From contig CAYPWF010000012.1 in NCBI GenBank assembly GCA_964414345.1, forward strand, positions 4,458 to 68,457: 64,000 nucleotides of DNA. The letters run 5' to 3'. The DNA comes from Desulfocorpusculum sp964414345. GTDB taxonomy: Bacteria; Desulfobacterota; Desulfocorpusculales; Desulfocorpusculum. Position 1 is the stretch's first letter. The number at the start of each line of letters is the position of its first letter. A program made the translations under genes and the position numbers. The notes under the pieces were generated by a model that was not told where the DNA came from, made no database searches, and saw only the letters and a list, made by a program, of their open reading frames with translations. Positions 1 to 8,118 of this stretch are shown in pieces.

Positions 1-81
1 CCCCTCCACCATCACAGAGGCCCGCTCCAAAACCCTTCCATCGCCTACCAAGATGCGCCCATCAAGAAAAAGGATTCCCAT
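1..81 (-). CDS. Amidohydrolase-family protein, N-terminal fragment
   Basis: Reading the minus strand from the ATG at 81 gives 27 in-frame codons that run off the left edge, beginning MGILFLDGRILVGDGRVLER. This matches the N-terminal beta-strand region (x-DGR-x-hydrophobic-x-GDG-x-VLE) of imidazolonepropionase-like and other metal-dependent amidohydrolases, which hydrolyse C-N bonds in cyclic amides or related substrates. The metal-binding histidines would lie outside the window. An in-frame stop at 97-99 leaves no other start codon, so the ATG at 81 is the only possible start. The family is fairly sure from the N-terminal pattern; the substrate cannot be told. Confidence 0.55.
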   Translation of the reverse strand, partial: MGILFLDGRILVGDGRVLERASVMVEG

Positions 82-470
82 GGCTTTGACCTGCCCCTAT
101 TCCCCCAAGCCCTTAACACAGGAAAAGACTGAGGCCCGACTCCCCGGATGTTTACCTACAAAGGCCCCTCTAACCCGGTTCTTGCCAGGTTTGGGAAGCA
201 GAACTGCTTTTTCAGCTTCGCAGGATTCCCAAAGCAGCAATAAGCCTCTATTTTGGATATCCCACTTTGTAAGACCCATCCGGCTGAATCCGGGCCCAAA
301 TGTCAGAAGCATAAACCAAAGGCTTTATTGGGTCAATCCGGGGAAAGGCCTCTGTTGGTATAGCAAGTGATGTGTCCGCTTTTTTGGTGTGAGGGGGGGA
401 TGGTGGGGCGGGCCATGAAGATTCAGGAGGTGATTTTGAGGGCTATGGGCTGGAGGCCCCAAAATGGTCT
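82..470. other. Intergenic stretch, no gene seen
   Basis: The open frames here have no recognisable protein character. The segment near 97-125 weakly resembles the G/C-rich end of the dispersed element described at 24157-24359, read in minus orientation, but too few positions match to call it a copy. Nothing else could be supported. Confidence 0.4.
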
Positions 471-818
471 GTGGTAAAGATCTCTGCGAATTTGGTCTTT
501 ACCGGGAAGCGGCTTGTACCCATGCCCAGCATAAGGTCTGTCTCCAATCCGCGGGAATCCGGCGAGAATGACGCACTGCAGGCGGCAGCCGCCATGAGAA
601 AAGGGAAAGTGGTGGATCTGACGGCTTCACTGGCCCTCACTGCCTCAAGATTGAGCCTTGCGCATCATCTTCCAATGGCTGACAGCATCATCCTGGCAAC
701 GGCAGAGGAGTTCAACGCCAGCATCTGGACACAAGACTCGCATTTGAAGGATATGGCACACGTGAGGTATCTTCCCAAAGCAATGCTGCCAAAAAGACCG
801 CCTGTAGAGCACGAGTAA
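471..818 (+). pseudogene. VapC-like PIN-domain toxin remnant
   Basis: The last 85 or so residues look like the C-terminal half of a VapC PIN-domain ribonuclease: a helix rich in alanine (DALQAAAAM), then LTASLALTASRLSLAHHLPM, then ADSIILATAEEFNASIWTQD with the conserved aspartates (MADS and TQD), then a VRYLP tail. PIN toxins cut RNA and are normally paired with an antitoxin. The N-terminal half, which should carry the first catalytic Asp, is missing: the residues before position 30 of this frame do not look like a PIN domain, and no antitoxin frame is visible upstream. The gene therefore appears truncated at its 5' side, consistent with the rearranged sequence that follows. The true boundary is probably near 550-570. 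Confidence 0.6.
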
Positions 819-864
819 AAACGCCCGAGGTCTCAGCTTTCATGTAAATGACCCACCCTTCTCA

Positions 865-918
865 GAGCAGGACCATGCTCGCATCACTCCCCCAACTTCG
901 GCACCCCCCGGGGGTGGG
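865..918 (+). repeat. 54-bp direct repeat, second copy at 1073-1126
   Basis: Both copies begin gagcaggaccatgctcgc and end in a C-run/G-run palindrome (ccccccggggg). They are identical by eye over 54 bases and flank the N gap, which suggests the same locus was placed twice by the scaffolder rather than a biological tandem repeat. Confidence 0.7.
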
Positions 919-1018
919 NNNNNNNNNNNNNNNNNNNNNNNNNNNNNNNNNNNNNNNNNNNNNNNNNNNNNNNNNNNNNNNNNNNNNNNNNNNNNNNNNN
1001 NNNNNNNNNNNNNNNNNN
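919..1018. other. Assembly gap of 100 N
   Basis: Exactly 100 unknown bases, the usual placeholder for a scaffold join of unknown length. Both flanks are repeated sequence, so the join itself is doubtful. Confidence 0.97.
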
Positions 1019-1073
1019 CGAAACCCGAACAGACCAAATTTACCCAATTCTGGTCATACCTGTTTTGGGTAAG
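1019..1073 (+). repeat. 55-bp direct repeat, second copy at 1311-1365
   Basis: Begins cgaaacccgaacagacc and ends gttttgggtaag. The two copies are identical by eye. The copy next to the gap appears out of context; the copy at 1311-1365 continues smoothly into flanking sequence. Confidence 0.75.
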
Positions 1074-1176
1074 AGCAGGACCATGCTCGCATCACTCCCC
1101 CAACTTCGGCACCCCCCGGGGGTGGGTCATTTACATGAAAACCAGGTGGGTCATATCCGTGAAAAATCAGCTGTAG

Positions 1177-1307
1177 GGGAGGGGTTTATCCCCTCCCGTG
1201 GGGTTTTGGTTTAGGGTTTAGGTTTGGCCCGTTTTGCGTCCGGATGTGAAATCCGCCCCTACGAAACCGAGGGTCAAACCCATTACGGGCGGGGATGAAC
1301 CCCGCCC
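1177..1307. repeat. REP-like G/C-rich palindromes
   Basis: Two short perfect hairpins of similar design: GGGAGGGG (1177-1184) pairs with CCCCTCCC (1190-1197), and GGGCGGGG (1287-1294) pairs with CCCCGCCC (1300-1307), each with a 5-base A/T-rich loop and followed by text such as cctacgaaac. These resemble the small intergenic palindromes common in many bacterial genomes. There is no coding content in between. Confidence 0.5.
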
Positions 1308-1345
1308 CTACGAAACCCGAACAGACCAAATTTACCCAATTCTGG

Positions 1346-1715
1346 TCATACCTGTTTTGGGTAAGTCATATCGCTTTCGGACAGGGTCCCACCAAGGCGA
1401 GGACCACCCTGATCTACAAGTTTCGCCCTTAAAGCATTCAACTTCATTGCAACCGCAAGCCTCCCCTGGCGTGCCCTCGCACACAACTCACCTTTCTCAG
1501 CCCACAAAGCTCTCCCTCCCCCTAACCCCCCCCTCGCCATTGACTCCAGATCTGCCTTCAAGAACCCCAGCTCCGCAACCGAGAGCCTCTTTCGCACCCT
1601 TCACCGCCTGAACTCCCTCACCTGCGTTCAACAACAGCACCAAAGCCAATTCCAAAGGCCCCACCTCAAAGCGGCTCAGTCCAATCACATCTTTGAACAG
1701 ACCGGTCCATTCCAA
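1346..1715 (-). pseudogene. Possible decayed small protein gene
   Basis: Two overlapping minus-strand frames read like successive parts of one protein: 1715 to about 1620 (MEWTGLFKDVIGL, EVGPLELALVLLLNAGE) and about 1597 to 1346 (RKRLSVAELGFLKADLESM, LWAEKGELCARARQGRLAV). Joining them needs a frameshift and reading through a stop codon between them. Codon use and helix-like spacing make them look once-coding, but I do not recognise the family, and the 3' end lies inside the duplicated 55-bp segment. It could also be chance open frame. Confidence 0.3.
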
Positions 1716-1838
1716 AAAACCCTGACTCTTGGTTTCAGGTTTTGCCCGGGGTTGAGTTGGAATATGTCGAAGTGGACCTGGGGCTTGGGGGCTAAGCCCC
1801 CAAAGTCAGAGGCTTTGGAGATTAATCCAGGCTGGGCC
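1685..1838 (+). repeat. Dispersed intergenic element, partial copy E
   Basis: Shares with the fuller copies the series accggtcca, a TTGGTTTCAG-like segment, GAGTTGGAATATGTC, then the second hairpin GGGGGCTAAGCCCCC and the closing AGGCTTTGGAGA. The first hairpin of the complete copies is absent. It ends just before the 3' end of the inositol-phosphatase-like gene. Confidence 0.75.
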
Positions 1839-1860
1839 TACCTGGGGTATACAGAATCCA

Positions 1861-2670
1861 TCAGTCCAAGTAGTCCTTGCCTTTCCAATGAGGCTTGGGA
1901 GTGATAAGGCTCAAAAGCTCCCTGTGGACTCCCTCTGCGGCGAACAAAACAGGCGGGCCCTTTTCAGGCCCCTTGTGTGAAAAGCGCTCCATTTCCTTGC
2001 CTTTTCGATCCGTCACCTTGACTCCGGCCTCCCTTGCCACAAGCAGCGCTGCAGCCAGATCCCAAATGTGCCATCGCTCCACAAAATAGCCCACATAAAC
2101 CCCTGAGGCCACAAAGCAAGCCTGGGCAGCCGCACTACCCAGTGCTCTTATCTTGGGAGGAACTTGGAATTCCCAATCCTTCACACCCTCAGAGGTGATT
2201 CCCAAAATGTCTTCCCCGTGCAGGTGGGTTCTCACCAAAGGATGCACGGGACGGCCGTTGCATGTGGCTCCTTCCCCCTTTGCAGCCGTGTAAAGCCGGT
2301 CCAGGGCCGGCAGGTAAACACACCCCCATATGGGCGCTCCCTCTTCCAGGAGCCCCACGGAAATTGCCCAAATGGGAAGCCCGAAGCGGTAATTGGTGGT
2401 GCCATCTATGGGATCAAGGACCCACATGCGAGTGGACTGGAGTTCCCCGTTTACTCCACCCTCCTCTCCCAAGACACCGTCCCCAGGACACAGACTCTGA
2501 ATCATCTCCACAAGCCGCCGCTCGACTTCCCGATCCACCTGCGTGACCGAGGTGCCGTCCTCCTTGATCCGGGTGCGAAGCCCTCCCTGTTGAGCCTCAA
2601 GCGCCCTGAGGCCCATCTCCCGGACGGCTTCCACTACCATTCTTCTTATTCTCCCCTCAAGCCCGGGCAT
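1861..2670 (-). CDS. Inositol monophosphatase family protein
   Basis: A 269-residue member of the Mg2+/Li+-dependent sugar-phosphatase superfamily (IMPase, FBPase, CysQ), which removes phosphate from inositol, sugar or nucleotide phosphates in the cytosol. Visible motifs are GEEGG (residues 68-72), WVLDPIDGTTNY (83-94), both metal-binding, and the C-terminal WHIWDLAAALLVAREAG segment near 220. Length is normal for the family. The ATG at 2670 is preferred over the in-frame start at 2721 because TAGGAGAATGC directly precedes it. It is transcribed away from the zinc-ribbon gene at 2905. The exact substrate (inositol phosphate, fructose bisphosphate or another) cannot be fixed from sequence alone. 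Confidence 0.85.
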   Translation of the reverse strand: MPGLEGRIRRMVVEAVREMGLRALEAQQGGLRTRIKEDGTSVTQVDREVERRLVEMIQSLCPGDGVLGEEGGVNGELQSTRMWVLDPIDGTTNYRFGLPIWAISVGLLEEGAPIWGCVYLPALDRLYTAAKGEGATCNGRPVHPLVRTHLHGEDILGITSEGVKDWEFQVPPKIRALGSAAAQACFVASGVYVGYFVERWHIWDLAAALLVAREAGVKVTDRKGKEMERFSHKGPEKGPPVLFAAEGVHRELLSLITPKPHWKGKDYLD

Positions 2671-2766
2671 GCATTCTCCTAAGACAATTTCGGGAATTCC
2701 TTTGGGCAAAAAGTTTGCCACAACTGCCTTGTCTTAGAAAGCCTTCCCAAAGGCAGCATAAACTTT

Positions 2767-2777
2767 CCCCCCCCCCC
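2767..2777. other. Poly-C tract between divergent genes
   Basis: An uninterrupted run of about 11 C lies in the 234-base gap between the divergently transcribed inositol-phosphatase-like gene and the zinc-ribbon gene. Such tracts change length easily during replication and in sequencing. Confidence 0.6.
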
Positions 2778-2904
2778 AGGATTAGGCATCTGGTGGCGCG
2801 GCTTGCAATGGGGTTTCTTGCCTTGGGCTGGCAGCCTTTGAGAGGTTGTGGCAAAATAATCCCGGGTCTCTGAAGCAGGAAGTGGTTTGGGAGGCAAAAG
2901 CTTT

Positions 2905-3099
2905 ATGCCCAAGTGTAGAGAACATAAGTGGCTGAATCACGGAAACGGGTGGATCTGTGAAACCTGCGGGGAGAAGGCGGCTGTCAACCATCCCCAGATT
3001 CAGCCTTGCCCCCGTTGCGGGGCCAAACCTGAGGGAGACCTGGTTTACTGCCGAGTGTGCCTGGACAGGATATACGGCCTGGAACTCCAAGACGCTTGA
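2905..3099 (+). CDS. Small zinc-ribbon hypothetical protein
   Basis: A 64-residue protein with Cys/His motifs typical of zinc ribbons: MPKCREHKW near the start, then CETCGE, CPRCG and CRVC, giving three CxxC pairs plus a lone Cys and two nearby His. It could bind one or two zinc ions. The ATG at 2905 is chosen because GGGAGG lies ten bases upstream; an earlier in-frame TTG has no better site. It is followed by the YjbQ gene on the same strand with a 156-base gap. No named family is recognised; a role in RNA or protein contact is possible but is only inferred. Confidence 0.65.
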   Translation: MPKCREHKWLNHGNGWICETCGEKAAVNHPQIQPCPRCGAKPEGDLVYCRVCLDRIYGLELQDA

Positions 3100-3255
3100 G
3101 CCCCTGGCCTGGCGCGCTTTCAAAGCCGAAAAGCCGCCCCCTGAGCCTGACAGCCTCTTTAACCGATGTTATCTTAAAAGCAAATGCTCAGAGAACCTGC
3201 TCAAGGGTGGGCCCTCTCGGCACGGGGCAAAGCACTTGCAGATTGCGGGGCAGGC

Positions 3256-3672
3256 ATGGTTGTCTCAGGGAGAATAATAATAGAGACCCGTGGGAACGGA
3301 GACACCAAGGACATTACAGAGCTGGTGCAGGAGCAGCTTCAGGGCTCGGGGCTTTCCAGCGGGGTTGCAACCTTGTGCGTGGTGGGAAGCACAGCAGGCC
3401 TGACCACCCTGGAATTCGAACCAGGGGCTGTAGCCGATCTTCAAACAGCACTGGAGAGAGTGGCCCCGAGAGGAGCTCACTACAAACACCATTTTCGCTG
3501 GGGGGATGACAACGGGCACTCCCACGTAAGGGCCGCTCTGCTGGGGCCATCCCTGAGTGTGCCTTTTGTGGACGGGAAGCTCATCCTAGGCACATGGCAA
3601 CAGATCATACTAGTGGATTTCGACACCAGATCCAGGCGCCGGGAAGTGGTTGTGCAGATCATGGGGGAGTAG
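3256..3672 (+). CDS. YjbQ/UPF0047 family protein
   Basis: A 138-residue protein fitting the YjbQ family, whose E. coli member has weak thiamine-phosphate synthase activity. The family order is visible: DITELVQEQLQGSGLSSGV, a strand-rich core with VVGSTAGLTTLEFEPG, HYKHH, WGDDNGHSHVRAALLGPS, then DGKLILGTWQQIILVDFD and RRREVVVQIMGE at the end. The His and Asp residues of HxxN/HSH type line the conserved pocket. The ATG at 3256 matches the usual family start; the longer frame from 3184 adds residues that do not resemble the family. It lies nine bases before the TIM-barrel gene. The physiological role of YjbQ proteins is uncertain. Confidence 0.85.
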   Translation: MVVSGRIIIETRGNGDTKDITELVQEQLQGSGLSSGVATLCVVGSTAGLTTLEFEPGAVADLQTALERVAPRGAHYKHHFRWGDDNGHSHVRAALLGPSLSVPFVDGKLILGTWQQIILVDFDTRSRRREVVVQIMGE

Positions 3673-3681
3673 TCGGTCGAG

Positions 3682-4596
3682 ATGTTAGGGATTTCCACCT
3701 GTTGGTGGGAGGGGAAAAACATAAGGGGTGATGAGATTCCCTTGCAGGCCCTGGAGATGGGTTTCCAGGGCTTGGAGCTGGACTACAGGATCACGCCAGG
3801 CATGCTGGGAGGCCTGAAAGCCTCCCTGAAAGGATCCATTCCAGTTTGGAGCGTGCATAATGTGTTTCCCTGTCCCTTGCCCAGAACCCTGCAGGGATCA
3901 GGCACAGCCGATCCTTTACCCCTCTCCTCCAGGGACAGGGAAGAGCGGGCGCAGGCAGTGCGCTGGGCCTTGAACACTATCCAGCAGGCCTGTGATCTGG
4001 AGGCCCATGCGGTTGTGATACACCTGGGGCAGGTGGACATGGAGGATCCTACAGAGGAGCTACGAGAGCTGTTTCAAAAAGGGGCTTCCTGGAGCCCCCA
4101 AGCACAGGAGCGCATAAGCCGGCTTCGCTCGGTTAGGGAATCCCTAAGGCAGCCAAATCTGGACGCAGTGCTTTTCAGCCTGGACAGGATCCACAAAGAA
4201 GCGGACAAGAGAGGGATTCTTCTGGGCATCGAGAACAGGCTTCACTTCCAGGAGATTCCTGATCTCTGGGAGATAGGTTTTCTGCTGCAGAGTTTCCAAG
4301 GGGGAAGAGTTCGTTACTGGCACGATGTAGGGCATGCCATGGTTCAAGAAAAGCTGGGGATTCTGAGACAAGAAGAACTGCTGGAAAGATATGGGCCTCA
4401 AATGGCCGGAATCCACCTGCACGACGTGGTGGACCTAGAGGACCATCATCCTCCAGGCAAAGGAGAGGTGAATTTCGAAAAAATTGCCTCTTATTTGGGC
4501 CCAGGGGTCATCCGCATACTGGAGGTGAAGTCTGCGGCCCACATCCAGGATATGGGAGAGGCCATGAACCTTTTGCACCGAGCAGGACTCTCTTGA
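3682..4596 (+). CDS. Sugar phosphate isomerase/epimerase-like TIM-barrel protein
   Basis: A 304-residue protein of the xylose-isomerase-like / AP-endonuclease-2 TIM-barrel superfamily. Signs are MLGISTCWW at the first strand, GFQGLELDY, VWSVHNVFPCP, AVVIHLGQVD, GILLGIENRLHF, VRYWHDVGHAMVQ and AGIHLHDVVDLEDHHPPGKG, which supply the Glu, His and Asp ligands expected around a divalent metal. The closing VIRILEVKSAAHIQDM is also typical. The superfamily interconverts sugars or repairs DNA; the ENR-H and HDVGHA pattern suits sugar isomerases or epimerases better. It ends 15 bases from the convergent MFS gene. The substrate is unknown. Confidence 0.75.
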   Translation: MLGISTCWWEGKNIRGDEIPLQALEMGFQGLELDYRITPGMLGGLKASLKGSIPVWSVHNVFPCPLPRTLQGSGTADPLPLSSRDREERAQAVRWALNTIQQACDLEAHAVVIHLGQVDMEDPTEELRELFQKGASWSPQAQERISRLRSVRESLRQPNLDAVLFSLDRIHKEADKRGILLGIENRLHFQEIPDLWEIGFLLQSFQGGRVRYWHDVGHAMVQEKLGILRQEELLERYGPQMAGIHLHDVVDLEDHHPPGKGEVNFEKIASYLGPGVIRILEVKSAAHIQDMGEAMNLLHRAGLS

Positions 4597-4610
4597 AGAA
4601 ACGAACTGTT

Positions 4611-5909
4611 TCAATTCTTCTCCGAGGGATGGGCTTCCTTGGTAAAGAGGTAAAGGAGCAAGGCCAAAGCCACCCCCCCGAAGGCGCTTAGAAAAGCAGC
4701 TGTAAAGGCCTCCTGGCTCGATCCTCCCCCCTGGGCCCATCGGTCCACAACCCAGCCAAGCCCCTGAAGAAAAGACGCCGCCCCCAACATGGTAAAAAGG
4801 TTTATCCCGGTCAGGGCCATGCCGGTCATGGGCCCAGGGACCATGTCCTTGATATGCGCGTACATCACCTGGCCGAAGGCAGAGGACAAGCCGAGACTCA
4901 CAAACAACACGGCCAGCCAAATAGGGTCATCCCCGCACCAGCCCAAAGCCAAAGCCAACTCGGCTACTGCCATGACCCCGAGGCCCATGACCACAACCTG
5001 TTTTCGAGAGCCTATCCATCGGTCCGAGAGAATTCCCCCAAGGGGAGAGCCAAGCACCAACCCCAAATTCAGAAGCACAAGGATATTTCCCGACCTCACA
5101 GGCCCCAAGCCCAAGACCTGTATCAGGTATGGTCCGGCCCAGAGTCCCTGTATGGCCACAAAGGTCCCGTATCTGAAAAAAGTAGCCATGGAGATGAGCC
5201 AGTACTCCCTCAACCTAAGAAGATAACCCACCTGGCTCAGGGTGGAGGCCGGGGCAGAGGTGAGGCTTTGATCTTTGAGGTAAGACGGCCTCTCCCTTAC
5301 CAGTGCAAGGAATACCAATGCCAGAAACCCCGTGCCCACGGCCGAAAGCCCTATGGACCACCTCCAGCCCAGTTTTTCCACCATAAGGGCCAGGGGCGTG
5401 GCGGCCAGCATATTCCCCAAAGTCCCAAGAGCCAAGAGCAGCCCCGAGAGAGTAGCGAACTGCTGAGGAGGGAACCAGTTGGAGATGAGCTTGAGTGATC
5501 CCATGAGGTTTCCAGCCATACCCATTCCCAGCAAGACCCTTCCCAAGACCGCCCCCTCGACTCCTCCTGCTGCACTGAAAATGATGCCACCTGCCGCCCC
5601 GAGGATAGAGAGGGCCCCCATGCAGAGCCTTCCTCCGATCCTGTCCAAAAACAAGGCCAGTGGGACCTGCATGACTGCAAAAGCATAGAAAAAACAAGCG
5701 CTCAGAACCCCCAGACTTTCGGCGGAGATATTCAAGTCCTCCCTGAGTTGCACGGCAATTATGGCGTTGGAAACCCTGTGGAACTGAGAGGATATGAATA
5801 AAAGAGAGCAAAGCCCCAAGACCAACCAGCCCCTGGGGCTGGAGCAAGGGGCCCCATGGGGGCGGTCTGCGGGGATTTTACCCTCCGAGTCCCTCAATGT
5901 CTCATCCAT
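4611..5909 (-). CDS. MFS transporter
   Basis: A 432-residue major facilitator superfamily permease with about 12 hydrophobic segments and the loop motif LFLDRIGGRLCMGALS (residues near 85), a variant of the GxLaDrxGrk signature. A second such loop, GGILSDRWIGSRKQVVV, follows in the C-terminal half, as expected from the internal duplication. The start codon overlaps the end of the DapA-family gene by eight bases, so the two are translationally coupled. The partner aldolase suggests that the substrate is an organic or sugar acid, but this is inference. MFS families cannot be told apart reliably by eye. Confidence 0.85.
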   Translation of the reverse strand: MDETLRDSEGKIPADRPHGAPCSSPRGWLVLGLCSLLFISSQFHRVSNAIIAVQLREDLNISAESLGVLSACFFYAFAVMQVPLALFLDRIGGRLCMGALSILGAAGGIIFSAAGGVEGAVLGRVLLGMGMAGNLMGSLKLISNWFPPQQFATLSGLLLALGTLGNMLAATPLALMVEKLGWRWSIGLSAVGTGFLALVFLALVRERPSYLKDQSLTSAPASTLSQVGYLLRLREYWLISMATFFRYGTFVAIQGLWAGPYLIQVLGLGPVRSGNILVLLNLGLVLGSPLGGILSDRWIGSRKQVVVMGLGVMAVAELALALGWCGDDPIWLAVLFVSLGLSSAFGQVMYAHIKDMVPGPMTGMALTGINLFTMLGAASFLQGLGWVVDRWAQGGGSSQEAFTAAFLSAFGGVALALLLYLFTKEAHPSEKN

Positions 5910-6798
5910 CCAGTAGATCCATCTCCTTCAGAATCAGCCTGAGTTTCTCCCTGGCCTGTGAAGAGAGGGCTGAGACAGGGCCCCTACACCGCCCTGGCGC
6001 TATTCCCATGAGTTCCAATGCTTCTTTCACCACAACAGGGAAAGTTCCAAGCCCAAAGGCCATCCTAAGAGGAGCTAAAGCCGCCTGGCACTTCCGAGCC
6101 TTTTGGTAGTCCCCTACCAGGAAGGCTTCATATATCTCCACCACCAACTTGGGGGCCACATTGGCGGTTGCTGCTATGGCCCCGGCCGCCCCATGCATCA
6201 AGGCTGCAAAAATCAAGGTGTCCCTGCCCATGATCACCCGGAAACCCTCAGGGCAGAGTCTGAGCATCTCGGTCACCAAAGTCAGGTCCCCGGAGCTGTC
6301 CTTGATGCCCACGAAATTGGGCAGATCCCTTGCCAGCCGCTGCAGGGTCTGTACTGAGAGCGCCACCCCGCCTGTGCGGTCCGGGTTATTGTAGGCCAAG
6401 ACAGGTATTTTCACCGACTTGCAAATGGCACGAAAGTGCTCGTAGAGCTCATCTTGGGAAGGTGAAATGAAAAAGGGGGTTATCACGGAAATGCAGTCCG
6501 CTCCCACGGATTCAGCCATTTGGCTCAACCTGACCGACTCTCTGGTTGTGAGGGCCCCGGTGTTGGGCATCACAAAGGCCCTTCCTGCAGCCTGCTCCAC
6601 TGCCACCTCCATGAGTCGCTTTTTTTCATGGAACTCCAAGGCATAAAACTCCCCCTGACTCCCCACAGGGAAGAGCCCGTGTACGCCCGCCCGGATCAAG
6701 TGCTCTATGACCGCCCTGAAGGCTTCCTCGTGAACCTCCTCCTTCTCATCAAAAGGGGTAACCACCGCGGCGATTATTCCTCTTATCTGCCCTTTCAT
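5902..6798 (-). CDS. DapA/NanA-family aldolase (dihydrodipicolinate synthase-like)
   Basis: A 298-residue class I aldolase of the DHDPS/N-acetylneuraminate lyase family, which forms a Schiff base between a lysine and a 2-oxo acid such as pyruvate. Motifs are VTPFDE (13-18), GSQGE (46-50, the GTTGE carboxylate-binding loop), YNNPDRTG (136-143, with the catalytic Tyr) and GIKDSSGD with the Schiff-base Lys at 166. The ATG at 6798 has AGGAGG seven bases upstream; the longer open frame has no support. It is the first gene of a two-gene unit with the MFS transporter, so it more likely serves catabolism of an imported acid than lysine synthesis. Confidence 0.85.
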   Translation of the reverse strand: MKGQIRGIIAAVVTPFDEKEEVHEEAFRAVIEHLIRAGVHGLFPVGSQGEFYALEFHEKKRLMEVAVEQAAGRAFVMPNTGALTTRESVRLSQMAESVGADCISVITPFFISPSQDELYEHFRAICKSVKIPVLAYNNPDRTGGVALSVQTLQRLARDLPNFVGIKDSSGDLTLVTEMLRLCPEGFRVIMGRDTLIFAALMHGAAGAIAATANVAPKLVVEIYEAFLVGDYQKARKCQAALAPLRMAFGLGTFPVVVKEALELMGIAPGRCRGPVSALSSQAREKLRLILKEMDLLDG

Positions 6799-6894
6799 GG
6801 ACTTCCTCCTGCTGGTTTGTTCCCCTTGCACTGGAGTTAAGGGGAGTCTCCAGTATCTCCAGCTCTCACCGGGTGTCAAGATGAAGGCATCTGC

Positions 6895-7083
6895 ACCTTT
6901 GGCCCGGATTGTTTTCCAATGCATTTACTTTGGGGACTGCGCCCCCAAAAGCCCCGCCTACTCTCTTGTGTGTTTCGATTCAAGCCAAGGCCGCATCTAA
7001 AACTGAAAATCAGGGTGTTTTTGAGTATGAACCGGTTTGTCACAAGATTGAACAGCTCTGGCCCCCCGGTTATAATCTGCCTG
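6895..7083 (-). repeat. Dispersed intergenic element, copy G
   Basis: Read on the minus strand it follows the consensus order: GCAGATTAT (left arm of hairpin 1 only), ACTCAAAAACACCCTGATTT, a GAATCG segment, the second hairpin GGGGGCGCAGTCCCC, CAAAGT, and the terminal AATCCGGGCC. It fills the gap between the divergent DapA-family gene and the hydroxyacid dehydrogenase gene, so any promoters of the two genes must lie in or beside it. Nothing else is seen in the gap 6799-7131. Confidence 0.7.
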
Positions 7084-7131
7084 CCTGTTGACCTCAGAAG
7101 CGCTGCTCCAAAAAAACATGGGGGTAAGAAA

Positions 7132-8118
7132 ATGGCATCCAGGCCCAAGGTGTTGCTTTATGAGCCAATACATGAGGAGGGCACAAGACTTTTGGCCGAG
7201 AGGTGTGAACTCCTGTACGCGGATTCCTTGGAGGAAAGACGCCTGTTGGAACTTGTGCGTGATGTTTCTGCCATACTCATAAGGTTCAACGGGAAGGTGA
7301 CCAGAACAATCATGGAGGCCGCCCCGGAGCTGAGGGTCATAGGAAGACATGGGGTGGGGCTGGAGAATGTGGATCTCCTCTCGGCCAAGGAACGCAACAT
7401 TCAAGTGGTTTACACTCCCCAAGCCAATGCCGTGAGTGTGGCCGAGCACTTCTTGGGCCTGACCCTGGCCCTGGCCAAGCACATACCCCAGGCAGACCAG
7501 GCCGTCAGGGAGGGCAGGTGGCACGTGCGCCACGAGCTTGTGAGCCGAGAGCTCAACGGCAAGACCCTTGGGATCCTGGGTTTGGGCAGAATAGGGCTTC
7601 AGACAGCCAGGCTTTGCAGGATGGGGCTGGACACGAGGATACTCTATTTTGATGTGCGGGAGTACCCAGAAGCCGAGAAATCCCTCGGGGCCAAGAGAGT
7701 GGGAATCCAAGAACTCTTCTCCCAGGCAGACTTGGTGGCCGTCCACCTCCCTCTGGTGGCCCAGACCCACCATCTGATTGACCGCAAGCTCCTCCGATTG
7801 ATGAAACCCACGGCCTACATAGTAAACCTTGCCAGAGGTCCCATTTGGAAAGAAGAAGACCTTGCCGAAGCATTACAAGAAGGCTGGATCGCCGGGGCCG
7901 CCTCCGACGTGTTTGAGCAAGAACCTCCGCCCCCGGAGCACCCGCTCTTGAGGGCGCCAAACTTCTTGGCCACCCCGCACTCCGCGGCCCACACTGAAGA
8001 GAGTCTGATTCGGATGAGTCTTGTGGCCGCCGACATACTTAGGGTTCTGGAGGGTAAAGCCCCGGAATTTCCCGTGCCTGAGGAGGTCTACATGCAGTAT
8101 GGGGGAGAGTCCAGATGA
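7132..8118 (+). CDS. D-2-hydroxyacid dehydrogenase (SerA-like)
   Basis: A 328-residue NAD-dependent D-2-hydroxyacid dehydrogenase of the phosphoglycerate/glycerate dehydrogenase group. The nucleotide-binding loop LGILGLGRIG is at about 146-155, and a following acidic residue (YFDVRE) indicates NAD rather than NADP. The catalytic Arg is in NLARGPIWKEEDL, the Glu in DVFEQEPPP and the His in TPHSAAHTEES. It has no C-terminal ACT domain, so it is the short form. The ATG at 7132 is preceded by a GGGGG run; the longer frame runs through repeat element G. It overlaps the LarA-like gene by four bases (ATGA), which implies joint function on a 2-hydroxyacid. Confidence 0.85.
   Translation: MASRPKVLLYEPIHEEGTRLLAERCELLYADSLEERRLLELVRDVSAILIRFNGKVTRTIMEAAPELRVIGRHGVGLENVDLLSAKERNIQVVYTPQANAVSVAEHFLGLTLALAKHIPQADQAVREGRWHVRHELVSRELNGKTLGILGLGRIGLQTARLCRMGLDTRILYFDVREYPEAEKSLGAKRVGIQELFSQADLVAVHLPLVAQTHHLIDRKLLRLMKPTAYIVNLARGPIWKEEDLAEALQEGWIAGAASDVFEQEPPPPEHPLLRAPNFLATPHSAAHTEESLIRMSLVAADILRVLEGKAPEFPVPEEVYMQYGGESR

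Larger units (their letters stand above)
841..1137. mobile_element. Short inverted-repeat element split by the assembly gap
   Basis: The left end (841-858) and right end (1120-1137) are perfect 18-base inverted repeats: catgtaaatgacccaccc and its complement. Such ends occur on insertion sequences and on small non-autonomous derivatives. Between them lie a 54-base segment present twice (865-918 and 1073-1126), 100 Ns and a 55-base segment (1019-1073) copied from further right. If the two 54-base copies are the same sequence seen from both sides of the gap, the real element would be only about 90 bases long. No transposase is visible, so it is either a MITE-like element or an IS whose body was lost in assembly. 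Confidence 0.5.

Noticed and set aside
82..360. Additional copy of the dispersed element
   Set aside because: Only a short CCCAAGCCCTTAAC-like stretch matches; the hairpins and GAGTCGGAAT body are not found.
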